Source: Arenicella sp.
GTDB taxonomy: Bacteria > Pseudomonadota > Gammaproteobacteria > Arenicellales > Arenicellaceae
DNA: 6,685 nt
Assembly (NCBI GenBank): GCA_023299895.1
Contig: JALZWI010000287.1
Coordinates: 1-6,685 of the forward strand
Reading direction: 5' to 3'
Shown: piece by piece, positions 6,556 to 6,685 of the stretch
How the letters are laid out: the number at the start of each line of letters is the position of its first letter
Numbering within the stretch: position 1 is the stretch's first letter
Made by a program: the position numbers and the translations under genes
The notes under the pieces: generated by a model
The model's input: the letters and a program-made list of their open reading frames with translations, nothing else
Database searches by the model: none
What the model was told of the DNA's origin: nothing

Positions 6556-6669
6556 CTACTGGACTGATGGTAACGGCTCAGCTGCGGCTTGCGCCTTTCT
6601 TGCTTGTGCTAGGTTATAAGTAATATAAAATTCAGTGTGAAGTGACTTTATCAAAAATCTATTCATCAT
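6556..6669 (-). CDS. Small protein, 37 residues, unknown
   Basis: This is a 37-codon ORF with tandem ATGs (6669 and 6666) and a TAG stop. The protein starts MMNRFLIKSLHTEFYITYNL and continues with an Ala/Gln-rich helix-prone stretch (AQARKAQAAAE) and a Pro-containing end. It is basic in its N-terminal half and could form an amphipathic helix of about 30 residues. It has no signal peptide or TM segment. AAGGA lies nine bases before the first ATG, better than the site of the large gene downstream. It precedes the fusion gene on the same strand by 137 bases, with a palindrome between them. I do not recognise a family. The length and lysine-rich N-terminus recall small DUF1127-like proteins, but the hallmark motif is absent. 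It could be chance, but the RBS, spacing and composition argue for a real gene. Confidence 0.5.
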   Translation of the reverse strand: MMNRFLIKSLHTEFYITYNLAQARKAQAAAEPLPSVQ

Positions 6670-6678
6670 TTTTATTTT

Positions 6679-6683
6679 TCCTT
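6679..6683 (-). promoter_or_regulatory. Ribosome binding site of the 37-codon gene
   Basis: AAGGA on the minus strand stands nine bases before the ATG at 6669, in an A-rich leader. It is the main reason to read the short ORF as a gene and to choose this start, or the adjacent second ATG at 6666. Confidence 0.5.
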
Positions 6684-6685
6684 TG

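Noticed and set aside
6429..6605. Two similar GCTTGCG-CTTT segments in the upstream region of the fusion gene
   Set aside because: The similarity is short and imperfect, and the second copy falls inside the Ala/Gln-coding part of the 37-codon gene; likely chance.

Overview
The window is about 40% G+C by eye and looks like the chromosome of a marine-type gammaproteobacterium. That guess rests on the protein families (a DUF6152-type exported protein, a SnoaL-like exported protein, a very large MFS/spermidine-synthase fusion) and on the short, strong-SD gene starts. It is inference only: there is no rRNA or other phylogenetic marker here.

Layout. Positions 1-175 hold an open frame on the minus strand that runs off the left edge (unrecognised, weakly supported). 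Two structured hairpins lie between it and the next gene. At 248-769 and 866-1915 (both minus) sit two secreted proteins that are probably co-transcribed: a DUF6152-type protein first, then a SnoaL/NTF2-like protein. A 327-base divergent intergenic region separates them from a plus-strand gene (2243-2830) for a 195-residue exported protein of unknown function with a Gly-rich tail. That gene ends at a perfect 19-bp intrinsic terminator which can serve both strands. Next comes an untranslated stretch that contains what I read as a decayed 3' end of an IS3-family transposase gene (minus, about 2991-3167). The largest gene (3188-6418, minus) encodes a 1076-residue inner-membrane protein: two homologous 6-TM halves, a further TM helix, a spermidine-synthase-like Rossmann domain and a C-terminal helical, TPR-like region. 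Upstream on the same strand is a 37-codon small gene (6556-6669) with a good ribosome binding site, followed by a perfect palindrome.

How the genes might work together. Three of the four long genes encode exported proteins and the fourth is an integral membrane protein, so the window is biased towards the cell envelope. The DUF6152/SnoaL pair is the only clear operon. No gene here is recognisable as part of a defence, secondary-metabolite or mobile system, apart from the transposase relic. I did not find a clear new multi-gene system. The best leads are the fused synthase that lacks the polyamine-synthase catalytic Asp, the 37-residue small protein upstream of it, and the unknown secreted 195-residue protein.
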